This document shows, in pieces, positions 49,309 through 60,490 of a stretch of 64,000 nt of DNA; position 1 is the stretch's first letter; every line of letters begins with the position of its first letter. The notes below the pieces were generated by a model. The model ran no database searches. It was not told the DNA's origin and saw nothing but the letters and a program-made list of their open reading frames with translations. Origin of the DNA: Rotaria sordida. Lineage: Eukaryota; Rotifera; Eurotatoria; Philodinida; Philodinidae. The stretch is from NCBI GenBank assembly GCA_905250125.1, contig CAJNOL010000650.1:51586-115585 (forward strand). The letters run 5' to 3'. Position numbers and translations under genes: made by a program.

Positions 49309-50247
49309 ACGTGTTTCAGATATCAACATTTTCGGAAACCCATGGGGATTTTCAAAGTTTCTGAAACCGATTTTCAACTTAGAAAACATTTTTAAAAGGT
49401 TTCTGAGATCACTACAAAAACTATTTCGACGTCAAAAAAGTCCCGAAACCTATTTTTTGGGGTTTCTACAAAAGGGAATATTGAAGTATAGGAGTAGAAA
49501 TTTTAACACTCTCCCCTGACAGACATAACCATGTAACCAAAGTCCACTGCAGAATCAGTACGATAGTTGTCCTTAACTTTTCTTTCACACTTGCTTATGA
49601 TTTGGAAATATTTATTAAAATAACTACTAATCGATTTCGTTTAAGTGATACGTTCTGATGTCACCATTTAACATATTATCATCAACAAATGTATTTGACA
49701 AAATCAAAGAATTTTCTTCAAAAATAAAATTTTTTTGAATGATATTAAACTTCTTAATTCTAAAGTAGATAGCAGGAAGTATAGAACTTGATATAGTCAA
49801 ATCTTTATATTCTGCAAATTTGAACATCAAATTTTCATCTTCATAAAGAACATTTTTGAGTGTTAAAAATCGAAAATAGATTGCAAAGGGACAAATCAAT
49901 TGATATTCAGAATTTTCATCTACAGATGAAAATAAATACAATGACCATCACATTAACATAAAAGATTCACTTATGAGTTCTATATTGTTTGGTTCTGATA
50001 ATGACACTTACTTACTGTCTGCTGCTGATCTTACTGTTCCGTCCGATCCAATGAAGCAGAACAAAGTATGAAAAATATTAACCCTGTAAACATCTCTGAT
50101 GAATAGTACTTTACTTTTTGAAATATATTCACCATTTATGCTGTTCTCACAGCAAAATCTTAAACGAAGTGAATATATATTGTTTTATATACAAATATAA
50201 ATGAACGAATAAACAATCAAAAGAAAAGAAGTAGTAGTAATGTTATA
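49309..50247. other. Intergenic, no supported gene
   Basis: A 104-codon frame at 49627-49941 (-) has protein-like composition but no splice context or family resemblance. Several short inverted copies of GGTTTCTGAAACC-like sequence occur at 49330-49480. Confidence 0.35.
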
Positions 50248-52279
50248 TTAAATCAATTGATTAATTTCTTTCATAAATGTATCATATGCATCATCAGTTG
50301 ATGGTCCAGTCATCATTAAATGTTGATTTGTCATACCAGTTGTATTTCCCATACGTCCTTTCATTGAAAGTGGATCTTCAAAACGAGATGTTGATTGTAT
50401 TCCACTTGTTTTATCTGTAGTTTTAATACCAGTACTACTTGTTGTACCACTACGTTTGACTTTAAGTACAGTTGGTACAAATTTTGTAACATCTTGACGT
50501 GCTCTATTAAATAAAAACATATATATATATATTTATATGAAAGAAAAAAAAACAAGAGATAAATATTCAAATTAAAATACCTTATTTGAGGTTTAGCTTC
50601 AAATGTCATACTAGGTTTAGTTGGTACAGGTGCTGGATTCGATGATATTGATGTTTGTGGTGGTTTTACAATAAGACTTGGTGGTGCACTGAATACATTT
50701 GGTGGTTGTTGATGAATTAATTTTGATGATGGTACATTCGGAGGAAATGATGGTCGAACATTAGGAGGCACTCGAACATCTAAAAAATATTGATAATTAA
50801 ATAAAACAAAATTTTCGTGTGTATATAATTTTTTTTTTTACTTGGATTTGCAGCAAAAAATGCAGCTGGAGGTGGTGGTGGAGGTAATCGCATTCCTTAA
50901 AAAATGGAAATTATTCATTATTAACTACAAAAAAGAAAATTTTTTTTTTCTATATGTAAACAAACCACGAGGAGGTGGTGGAAATGGTGGTGGCATAATG
51001 AGTGGTCGTTCCTACAAGAAAAAAAAACACTTATTTTTTTTTGTTATACAAAAAATTAAATATATACTAACTGTATTATATTGTGGTGGTTCAGCAGCTG
51101 CAGTAGCAACTGGTGTACCAAATTCTGCTTCTTCAGTTGGAATATTATCACTCCATCGACTAACACTTGCTGTCGTTGGAACTGACGATGAATCAGCAAA
51201 ACGAATACGTCGTCGTTCTTTTAAATAAATAAATTAACTTTAGAAAAACAAAAAAAAAAAAAGATTTTCTTTTATAATAAATTACCATTTTGTTGAGGAG
51301 GTTTTGATGTTGATGGTGTTTCTGAAAATTGAAATGATTATATAGAATGTAAATTTTGAATAATAATTACCTTCTTCATCATCACTAATATCTTCATTAT
51401 CACTTAAAATTGGTGGTCGACCAGGTGGAGGACCTGGTGGTTTTTTCGTAACAACAATACGTTGTGTTTGTTCGCTTGAACTTTAAAAAGAAAACAACAA
51501 AGGAAAATTTCATATAGTATAAAATATCAGTTTGGGTTTTTTTTCTAATTTATTTACTCTTTTTGTTTTAGAATACTTCGTGGTGCATCATGATGACTTG
51601 TTGGCATACTATTTATTTCACTTGCTATAGATCCACTAGGTAATTCCGGCATTGGAATTTCATCAACAGTTACACGTTGTGTTTCTTTGACTGATTCTAT
51701 TAGAAATTTATAAACAAAAACAAAACAACAAATATAATAGGAAATTCTAAAGATAAAAATCTTACCAAACCAAGTAATAAGTTGACCACGTCCTCTTTCA
51801 TACTCAGCTAATAATGAATCCATTTGTGTTACTGATTCTGGTTGATCTTTTGACTAAAAAAAAATAAATTTTGTTGAATGTTTATCTTCTAATTGTTGTT
51901 TTCTTTTTTCTTTACTTACATAAAGTCGATAAACTCGATCCCATGTTTCTTTAACTTTTTTACGTTTTTCTTGTAAAACTTTAATATTATATGGTGCTGG
52001 ATTAACTGGATCATATTCCATTCGATCAAGATGTTCCATTTCCGAAATAAGACCTCTAGGATTTTTTCCTTTAAGAACATTTTGTCGAACTAATAAACGT
52101 TGTTTTTTATTTTTCTTTAATTCTTTTTTTCGAGCTTCTTTTCCTTAAAATACAAAATAAAATGAGAATATTATTTTAATATTTGAATTACACAAAAACA
52201 AAAAAACAAATTTACGAGCTTGATCCGTTGGATTCATAAATTTTCCACTTTTTGTCGTACTAATATTTCGTCCACCCAT
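50248..52279 (-). CDS. WBP11: WBP11-like nuclear splicing factor, 453 aa
   Basis: Eleven exons, 5' to 3': 52279-52216, 52143-51920, 51853-51766, 51696-51558, 51480-51371, 51321-51286, 51217-51072, 51011-50966, 50895-50842, 50779-50581, 50503-50248 (1362 bp). The N-terminus MGGRNISTTKSGKFMNPTDQ followed by ARKEARKKELKKNKKQR is the highly conserved WBP11 start. A basic coiled-coil-like segment follows. KKPPGPPPGRPP and further poly-Pro blocks are WW-domain ligands; RRRIRFAD and the C-terminal VTKFVPTVLKVKR and YDTFMKEINQLI are also characteristic. In vertebrates WBP11 binds PQBP1 and PP1 and takes part in pre-mRNA splicing. It is shorter than the human protein (641 aa), mainly through a smaller acidic/proline region. 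It is transcribed divergently from the CDK8-like gene. Confidence 0.93.
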
Positions 52280-52780
52280 TGTTTTAAATCTGGACGAAAA
52301 AAAATGACTTATTTTATTTAGTAATTCTATAATGAATTTCCAAAGAATGACTAAGAAAAAATATTTCTCCTATTTTTATTGTTGGAAATGTTATCCAATA
52401 AAGAAAATTTCTTTAAAATTTTTCATTGGATTATTTTTTTCTCGATTGTTTTATATTATGTGTTGGTTAATTGAAGTCATACAATATTCATTCTTATTTT
52501 AAAATATATATATATATAAGTTTTTGAATTATTTTTCTATCCGTTTCTTTGTTTTTGTCAATCGAAATAAATTATTTCAAAATTAATATTTTCAGAGGAA
52601 ATCTGAATCATATGTCGAATGTCTGCATTTTTTTTTCAAAATAATTTATTATTCAATAGAAAGATTTCTTCTTTTTTTTTTGTTTTTTGCAAATGAATTA
52701 TAAAACAAAAAAAAGAAATGATGTTGATTTTAGACAGAAAAAAAAATGTTATAATGAGGAATTAATGTAAAAACCAATAA
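52280..52780. promoter_or_regulatory. Shared divergent promoter region between the WBP11-like and CDK8-like genes
   Basis: The two start codons are only 501 bp apart in divergent orientation, so both promoters must lie here unless leader exons are remote. The sequence is T/A-rich with a (TA)n run at 52506-52518. No individual regulatory motif can be claimed. Confidence 0.5.
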
Positions 52781-55700
52781 ATGGATTTTGAATTTCGAGC
52801 ACAACAAGATCAAGATCGACGATCAGTTGAAGATCTTTTTGCATTTCAAGGTCGAATGATTGGTCGTGGAACTTATGGAAAAGTTTTTAAAGCTAAAAGA
52901 AAAGATGGGTTAGATTTTTAATTGATATTCTATATATATGTTTATTTTTTTCTTCTTGTTTCTATCAATAGAAATGATACAAATGATTATGCATTGAAAC
53001 AAATCGATGGTAATAAAAAAAAAGAAATATCATGTTTATTTATAATTCAATTTTTACTTTTCTAGCAACTGGACAATCAATGTCGAATAGTGCCATACGA
53101 GAAATTGCTGTAAATTTAATTCTAAATTTATTCTTTTGTTGATTTAAGCTTATTAATTCTAGTTACTTCGAGAACTTAATCATATTAATCTCATTAATTT
53201 ACAACGTGTATTTTTATCACATGAAGATCGTCGTGTTTCATTATTATTTGATTTTGCTGAACATGATCTTTGGGTATGTTTGATTAGATTTTTTTATGAT
53301 TTTTTCATTCGAATAAACGTAAAAAAAAAAAGAACAAAGAGGAATTCACCAACAGACAAAATGAAATAGGTTCTTAATTAACCAGGGATTACAGCCCATT
53401 GGATTCAAAATTTTTCGAGCTGGATTAAATTCCCAGACTCAGTCGAGTTTGAAACCAATCCTGCAGGTTCCCCGAGTAGGATCCTCTTGCTCATATCTAC
53501 TGTCATTTCTATAGCAAGAATAGACAGCGACAGTATCATTAAAAGTTTTAAATGAAGATACAAAGTGTTGATAGGTCATAGTATGTTTCATCGGTTACAT
53601 TCTCTGGTTCACCCTATGATTTCAGATTCTTTATTTTGTAATTTTCTATTTGATGATATTTATACTGTTCATATCTATTTTCATAGCATTATTCCATTCA
53701 TAAACTCGGTATTTTTGTTGTTTAATAAATTCTGAAATCTGAAAAAATGTTTACCGATTCTAATTTTAAAGATTTGAATATAATTAAAATATTCAGTTCT
53801 TGTATGAGAAACAAATAGAAAATTTTAATCTATCTTCTCTCTCTCCTTTGTAGTATTTTTCGAGAATGATTAATCAGAAAAATTTTAAGAATGTTTTCTT
53901 GTCGGACATATCCATGTCACAAAGTTTGAAAGTCGCTATGCTCTGTTAGCTACAACACACTTTATAGAGTTGACATTTTTTTTTTAATATGCACTTTTAA
54001 GGTACGTAGGTTTTTGTTTTCGTCCTTCGATTCGGATGAAGCAATCAAAACACTGATTGTAATCCCTAATAAAAAAACAACTGTAGATTATATTTTGAAA
54101 TACAAAAAAATGCAAAACTCCTAAACACTCACAAGTACAAGTAGAAAACATTTTCAATTCGATCTAATGTAATGTGATTGAGAAAATGTTACATCTTGAA
54201 ATATATTTATTTGATAAGAGAATATATTTAAGTTGTAAATCAAATAATAAATTGTATATTTTAGTTATGAATGAATTTCTAAAAGATTCAGGACTATGAC
54301 ATACTAGTATAATTCATTGATGATAAACTAAATGTAATTAAAAATGATTCTATTATATCTGAATTTAAAATCTCGAGAAAGAAACTTTAAATTCTTTTAT
54401 TAAATAAAATATATATGATTTAGCATATAATTAAATATCATCGAGCTGCAAAAGCTTCAAAAAAAACTGTTCCATGTGCACCGGGTATGATCAAATCGAT
54501 TCTTTATCAAATTCTTGCTGGTATTCATTATCTACATTCAAATTGGGTATTACATCGAGATTTAGTAAGTACATAGAAACACACACACACACAGAACGAT
54601 TCTTTCTAATCCTTTTATTGAATCTATAGAAACCAGCTAATATTCTATTAATGGGTGATGGTGCTGAACGTGGTCGAGTCAAAATAGCTGATATGGGTTT
54701 TGCACGATTATTTAATGCACCACTTGTACCATTAAGTAAAATTGATCCAGTTGTTGTTACACTGTGGTATCGTTCGCCTGAACTTCTTCTTGGTAGTCAT
54801 CATCATACAAAAGCAATAGGTTAATAATCATTTTTTTTTCTTTTGAAATAATTATTAGATTTTATTTGTTTTGAAATAGATCTTTGGGCTATTGGATGTA
54901 TTTTATATGAATTATTAACACTTGAACCATTATTTCATTGTAAACAAGATGATATAAAAGCATCATCACCATTTAATCGTGATGCACTTGAAAAAATTTT
55001 TCAAGTACTTGGTTATCCATCAGGTATGAATTTTAACATTCACTACTGAACCGAATTTATTAGAATAATGTATTTTTTTCTTCTATATTACTGAGCATTT
55101 AATTCAAATCTTTATTAGTAATTTAAATAATTAATGAAATTTTCTTAGATGGAAACTTAAGCAGACGTAGAAAAAACAAAAACAGCTGAGTCTTCATTCG
55201 GTTCAGAATTTTTCATTCTTTCAGATGAAATTTGCATAAAAACAGTTTTCATACAAATGTTGCGAAATGTTGTATTCGAGTTTTCAGGAAGCTTACTTCC
55301 ATACTATATCTATAGAATCTTCATATACAATGCATTGTATAAGGAAATAGTCGAACAGACACAATGTAGAATCAAAATTGGATTAGACATTTAAAATTTT
55401 TAGCATATATACTTTCGTTTTAAATTAATAAATTATTTTTAGATAATGATTGGCCCGGTATCAAACAAATGCCTGATCATCCACGATTGAGTAAAGAAGG
55501 TTTTCGAGCTATTCAGTAATTATTTCGAGATTAATCTTCGATTAATTTAATTTAATTTATTGGTTTTGTTTTAGTTATGGTCATTGTAGTATAGAACAAT
55601 GGATGAAAAAAGTTTTTCCTAATGGACATCCAAGTTTTTCATTAGATTTAATGAAACGTTTTTTAACATTTGATCCTAATAAACGTATTACAGCTGAACA

Positions 55701-56261
55701 AGCTCTTACTGATCCTTTTTTTAAACAATCACCATTACCTCATCAAGAGTATGTCTTTATATTTAATAAAATAAACATTTTTTTGTTTTGTTTGTTCTCT
55801 ATTTTATTTTATTAGCGCTTTCCATGGTATGGAAATTCCATATGGAAAACGAGAGTTTATTATTGAAGACGAAGACCAACAACAACAGCAACAACCAGCT
55901 GTTCAACCTGCACCTCCTCTAATCGAAGAATCATCAATACAAGTAACACAAGAAAATTGTCATGCACCTGTTCATAAGATGATTATTGTACCAGAACAAC
56001 ATACACATGTACATCTTCTTGTAAGAAGAAATATTTGAAATAAATTTATATTTATTATTATTCAATTCTTAGGCTATGCAAGAAAATCATGAACCTATTG
56101 CAAAACGACTTAAAACACAAGAACCACCTTCTTTCTATGCTCAAGTATATATAGTGAATAAATATATATTATTCTATTGATTTGTTTTTTTTTTTTTTTT
56201 TTTATAGAAACCATTAGTTTCATCACAATTGCTCAGTCTTCATCAGCAACTTCGACGATAG
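52781..56261 (+). CDS. CDK8: CDK8/CDK19-like Mediator kinase, 457 aa
   Basis: Twelve exons: 52781-52908, 52972-53009, 53066-53109, 53163-53273, 54424-54564, 54630-54819, 54880-55023, 55443-55515, 55575-55748, 55816-56020, 56073-56144, 56208-56261 (1374 bp). Kinase landmarks: [17 protein letters not shown]-loop, YALKQI lysine, an alphaC signature [20 protein letters not shown] hinge, HRDLKPANIL catalytic loop, ADMGFAR (DMG instead of DFG, typical of CDK8) and an activation segment [17 protein letters not shown] with no activating threonine. [10 protein letters not shown] near residue 352 follows the kinase fold, then a Gln-rich, Pro-rich tail. CDK8 pairs with cyclin C, MED12 and MED13 in the Mediator kinase module. 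The length is close to human CDK8 (464 aa). The 1.15-kb intron 53274-54423 is the longest. Confidence 0.95.
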
Positions 56262-57203
56262 ATTATTATTTACACTTATTTTCTATTTTGTGCTCGATTT
56301 CTATTTGTCAGATATTAATAAACCAAAACTAAATATAAACTCCGGTGAATATAAGGCTATGCACATTTCTTTATTTGCTATGAAAAATAAAAATTTAACA
56401 ATAATCATATATTCAATGAAGTCATTATATCAATCAATAGAACATCAACTAATATCTCTAGTTTCTTGTGTTATTCTTGATTGATAAAAAAAAAACAAAA
56501 TGTATTCAATTAAAAGATTTTGGTCTAACCTTCATGACAAAATAGCACATCATATCTATGTACAAACAAGAGAAGTCAAAAGTAAGGGAGTCCAAAATTT
56601 TTTCATTGTGTATTTTCGTAAGCAAGAGTCATCCAATTAGTCAACACTAACTCTATCGAAACGAAGAACTTCGATAATAATTGAACATTCATCAGTTCCA
56701 GAGGATAACAAATTGATTGCAATGAACTATGAAAATATATATCGTGATGACGTATACTGATACTACACCTGAATCACAAGGATCACACAGCAGTTTCAAG
56801 AAAAAAAAGATTCAATCAAGAATTTAAGAATATAAAAATCATGTCAAATCATTCAAGAAAAGCAAGAAACTGAAGATGACACTATCGAACTATTTGTCCT
56901 CTGAATAATGTTTTTCCTTAGTATAACTATTAATTTCCACTACAATCAATATATATATATATAGGAAATACTTTTATTAACAATTTTTTGTTGATATTTA
57001 AATAAAATGAAGATTTTTCTAATATGATAATAATAATATTCAACAATTATTTGAAATTCTTCAAAAATCACATATTCAGTTTTTAGAGTATCCTTGGCTT
57101 GATTATCCGTAGCATCAGTACTATTGCATGTTTCGGAATCGAGCATATGGGAGACGAGAATAAGTGGGTTTAAAGTGCTAGTAATGGATGTCTTTGAATA
57201 GTA
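56262..57203. other. Intergenic, no supported gene
   Basis: AT-rich 3' flank of the kinase gene. Small frames at 56290-56484 (+) and 56946-57146 (-) have no support. Confidence 0.4.
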
Positions 57204-58195
57204 CGGAGTGCAAAAAAAACTACCCTCTTGAGATTAAAATATAACGAAATATTTATTTATAATTATAAATGACCTAAATTATATACCAACAGTAACAATA
57301 GTGAATGTGCAAATATACAATATATATAACAACAAATTAATACAATCTTACAATTGAAAAATTTAAATCAAACAATAATCACTATTTTTTCACCCTATGT
57401 GGACCTATTTCTTTATCATATATTAGAAAATTTAATTTTAAGAGAGGATCCATCAGACTATTGATCAAACATGCATACGACAAATTTTGACTTTTAAATA
57501 AGTTATACCATTCAAAAGCTCGAGAAAAGTTATGTTCAAACCCAAATTTTTAGTCCCTTCTGGAAGTCCTATCAAGAGATATGAACGAATCTTTGAATCC
57601 ACCCTCAGGTACTATTTTATGAATTTTAGAGAATTCTATGTAACACGTTATGACTACATACATTTACATCAAAGATCCTTCTGTTTTAGTATTAGTTAAC
57701 GTATCTTGATTAGATCTGTAAAATATACTATGATAGAACAAGATTGTCCAATATAAATCATGTCTAAGGAGTCTCTAATGTGTTATTTGTAACTAAATAA
57801 ATCGACAAAAATAATCATTTTTTATGAAAAGTTTTTATATTTTTGCTCTGAAAGTATACCAGAGCAATTCTCTCTTCAAAACCTTTTTGCATCAAGAGAA
57901 AGTCTGTCAAAAACTGCATCTTTCTATATATAATTCAACAAACAAAATATGTGGAGAGGTTATTTAGTTTTTGAGCTCAAAGAAGATCATTACGATGGGA
58001 AATAGGTCCACAAAGGTGAAAAAATAGTGACTATTGTTTGATTTAAATTTTTCAATTGTAAGATTGTATTGAATTGTTGTTGTATATTTGCACATTCACT
58101 ATTGTTACTGTTGATATATAATTTAGTTCATTTATAATTATAAATAAATATTTAGTTACATTTTTATCTCAAGAGGGTAGTTTTTTTGCACTCCG
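57204..58195. mobile_element. TA-flanked element with about 200-bp inverted repeats, 992 bp
   Basis: The left end is CGGAGTGCAAAAAAAACTAC after TA (57202-57203). The right end is the reverse complement, TAGTTTTTTTGCACTCCG, before TA (58196-58197). The inverted repeats extend to about 57415 and from about 57995, ending in CCTATGTGGACCTATTTC and GAAATAGGTCCACAAAGG. The interior of about 580 bp has no convincing frame, so this is a non-autonomous Tc1/mariner-type element. Confidence 0.85.
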
Positions 58196-58491
58196 TACTA
58201 ATCATAGGTTGAAAATAATGAAAAAATGCCACGACATACGAGGCTTTACCTTATCTGTCAAAGAATCAGGTATTCATTAACCCTAACTCTCATCATTTTC
58301 AAGGTAATTCTCGATGATTTAGTTACTACATATATATATATATATGTGCACACACTTCTTCTGATCTCTGATTTTTTTCGTCCTTTTCTTTCGTTCTCGT
58401 TCTGCTACTGTGGTACCTGCTTATGTCTTGATTTCTTTTAATAAATTACAAACAAATAGTGCTCACAATCTTGGTGAAGTGCACAATTAAA

Positions 58492-58594
58492 AAGAACTGA
58501 TCAATTACCCAGTTCTCGGAAAAAGAACTAGTCACTAGATCCAGTTCTCAAAAGAAGAACTGGTCACTGAGTCCAGTTCTCAAAAAAAGAACTG
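58492..58594. repeat. 31-32 bp tandem minisatellite, about 3.3 units
   Basis: Units begin AAGAACT at 58492, 58523, 58555 and 58587 and contain GTCACTnnnTCCAGTTCTC. AGAACT and AGTTCT make each unit locally palindromic. Confidence 0.75.
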
Positions 58595-58737
58595 AGACTT
58601 ATCACAGGTCTAGATTGAGCTACTATCAAGTCGAAACAATGGAGTCTTCCACTAATTTCTGACAGCTGGTTTTCGTTATTAACTAACTCAGAACATTTAT
58701 TTGTTCAATATTATTTGGATATTATGTCTGGAATATG

Positions 58738-58790
58738 TCATGACTTTCATGACTTTCATGACTTTCATGACTTTGGTGACTTTGAAGGTC
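58738..58790. repeat. 10-bp tandem repeat (TGACTTTCAT)n
   Basis: Four near-perfect units of TGACTTTCAT followed by two diverged ones (TGACTTTGGTGACTTTGAAGG). Confidence 0.85.
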
Positions 58791-59004
58791 ATCAAATTCA
58801 TGAAGTCAGCTGTTTCCTCCGTTGCTCTATAGTCACTAAACTTGAATACAATAACAAATATTAATTAGTGTATAACTCATACCTTTTTTAGTCGTGTTAT
58901 TTGATTCAGACATTCCAAACTCAATTAAATCTGATCATCTTATTTCAACAGGTCGAAAAGTTCTTCTAATCCAAAATTTGAATTTTAATGAATTGGGTCA
59001 TATA

Positions 59005-59171
59005 TGTTCCTGAAAAAATGTCCTCTCATTAATGTTCCCGCTAATTGGTCCTTTGAAAAAATGTCCTTCGATAATTGTCCTTTTGATTTATTGTCCTCGC
59101 AGGAATGTCCTCGGCTAAAATGTCTCCGACGATATTGTCCATAGAAATAATGTCCTTCACATGTACATGTC
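59005..59171. repeat. Degenerate minisatellite AATGTCC(T), left arm of an inverted array pair
   Basis: About ten units of roughly 13-16 bp, each carrying TGTCC (in varying context AAAAATGTCCTTnGA). The unit is the reverse complement of that at 59553-59746. A 68-codon minus-strand frame over it, with repeating Gly-His-Phe, is caused by the repeat and is not a gene. Confidence 0.75.
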
Positions 59172-59552
59172 TTTTTAAAAAAAAACATCAATAAATTCTA
59201 ATGATGATATTGATGAAATTCTTTTTTTATTCTCTATATCGTTGATCTTATTTTTCATTTGCAACAAAAAAGGACAATCCGATAAATAAATCTTTTTGTG
59301 TTATTAAACCATTAGTAAAGCTATCATATAATTCTGACATTAAGATAGTTTTGAAGGTTTTTTGAAGCTTGTCGTTGAAATTTAATGAATTTTATTTTGT
59401 TTTTACTTTCATCGAAACTTATTTCTAAATTTTTGATAGGATCAGTATAAGATACACGAACTCTACGAAAAGAATGGAGAACATATAATTAAAATACACA
59501 TAATCTACTGTCATTTGTCCTAGTACTCTTTAATTTTTAAGTAGAAGAACTT

Positions 59553-59746
59553 TTTTCTAAGGACATATAATCTGTGAACATTTCTTCTAGGATGTTTTAC
59601 TTAGGGACATTTTTTCAAGAGCATTTTCATCGAAGGACATTTGTAAAAGGACATTTATTGCTAAGGACAATTTTTCGAGATCCTTTTTCGAGGACCAATA
59701 TCCGAAGACATTTATAAGAGGACATTTTTTTTTATGGACATTTATG
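59553..59746. repeat. Degenerate minisatellite AAGGACATTT, right arm of an inverted array pair
   Basis: About a dozen units of roughly 13-18 bp containing GGACATTT or close variants. Opposite orientation to 59005-59171, with about 380 bp of AT-rich DNA between that includes isolated copies (GGACAATCC near 59272, TTTGTCCTAG near 59515). Confidence 0.75.
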
Positions 59747-60490
59747 ACCGTTACCGTTTTAATGACATATTTAGATTTTGTGCTTTAAGAACATTCAAAA
59801 TATTTTAATACATATCGTTCTTGATTATATACTTCACTCTTTTTTAAACATCTATTGTATTGATACATGATTCAAATTTTTCATAAAAAATATTCATTCT
59901 AACAGAAAATTTTGTCGGAGACAAAACAGATCAAAATAAATAACTAAAAGATTCGACATAGTTTATGTTTATTTCTTATATGTTTCGTAATAACAACCAT
60001 CAATAAATAAGGATCTAGACAATAAACAAGAGATTCTAAAATTTATTAATTAGTAAATCTTATTAGTAAATCTTAAATATAAAAACTACAAACACTAAAA
60101 TTTTGAAATATTTTTCAGTTATTTGATAAATGACCTTAGAATAACAACCTGTTTTACTTCGTTCTAATATCAAAAAAGATAAGTAAAACAAGAGAGATTA
60201 ATTAGGATATGACTCATATTAACAACAAAATAGAATATTCAGAATAGTGAATATTATCAAATAAAAAATTTTTAATTAAAATGAGAAAAAAATTATATAT
60301 GTTAATATATTGTGATATAAGAGGTTTAATATATTTTTGTTTCGAAGCAATTCTTGAAAAGACTCTTTTTCTTATACGTTAGCAATGCTTTATTTATAAA
60401 AAATTTTGTTTTCTTTTTTTTGTTTTTTTTGTTTTTTTATTATTTCGCGCATTCCAATCTCAACTAAATTCTCATGTCAACTGTGACATA
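59747..60490. other. Intergenic, nothing recognised
   Basis: AT-rich without supported coding, up to the TA at 60489-60490 that flanks the Tc1 element. Confidence 0.45.

Noticed and set aside
49627-49941. 104-codon minus-strand frame
   Set aside because: Composition is plausible but it has no splice signals, neighbours or recognisable motif, so it is not called a gene.
58985-59191. Minus-strand frame with repeated Gly-His-Phe
   Set aside because: It is a translation of the TGTCC/GGACA minisatellite.
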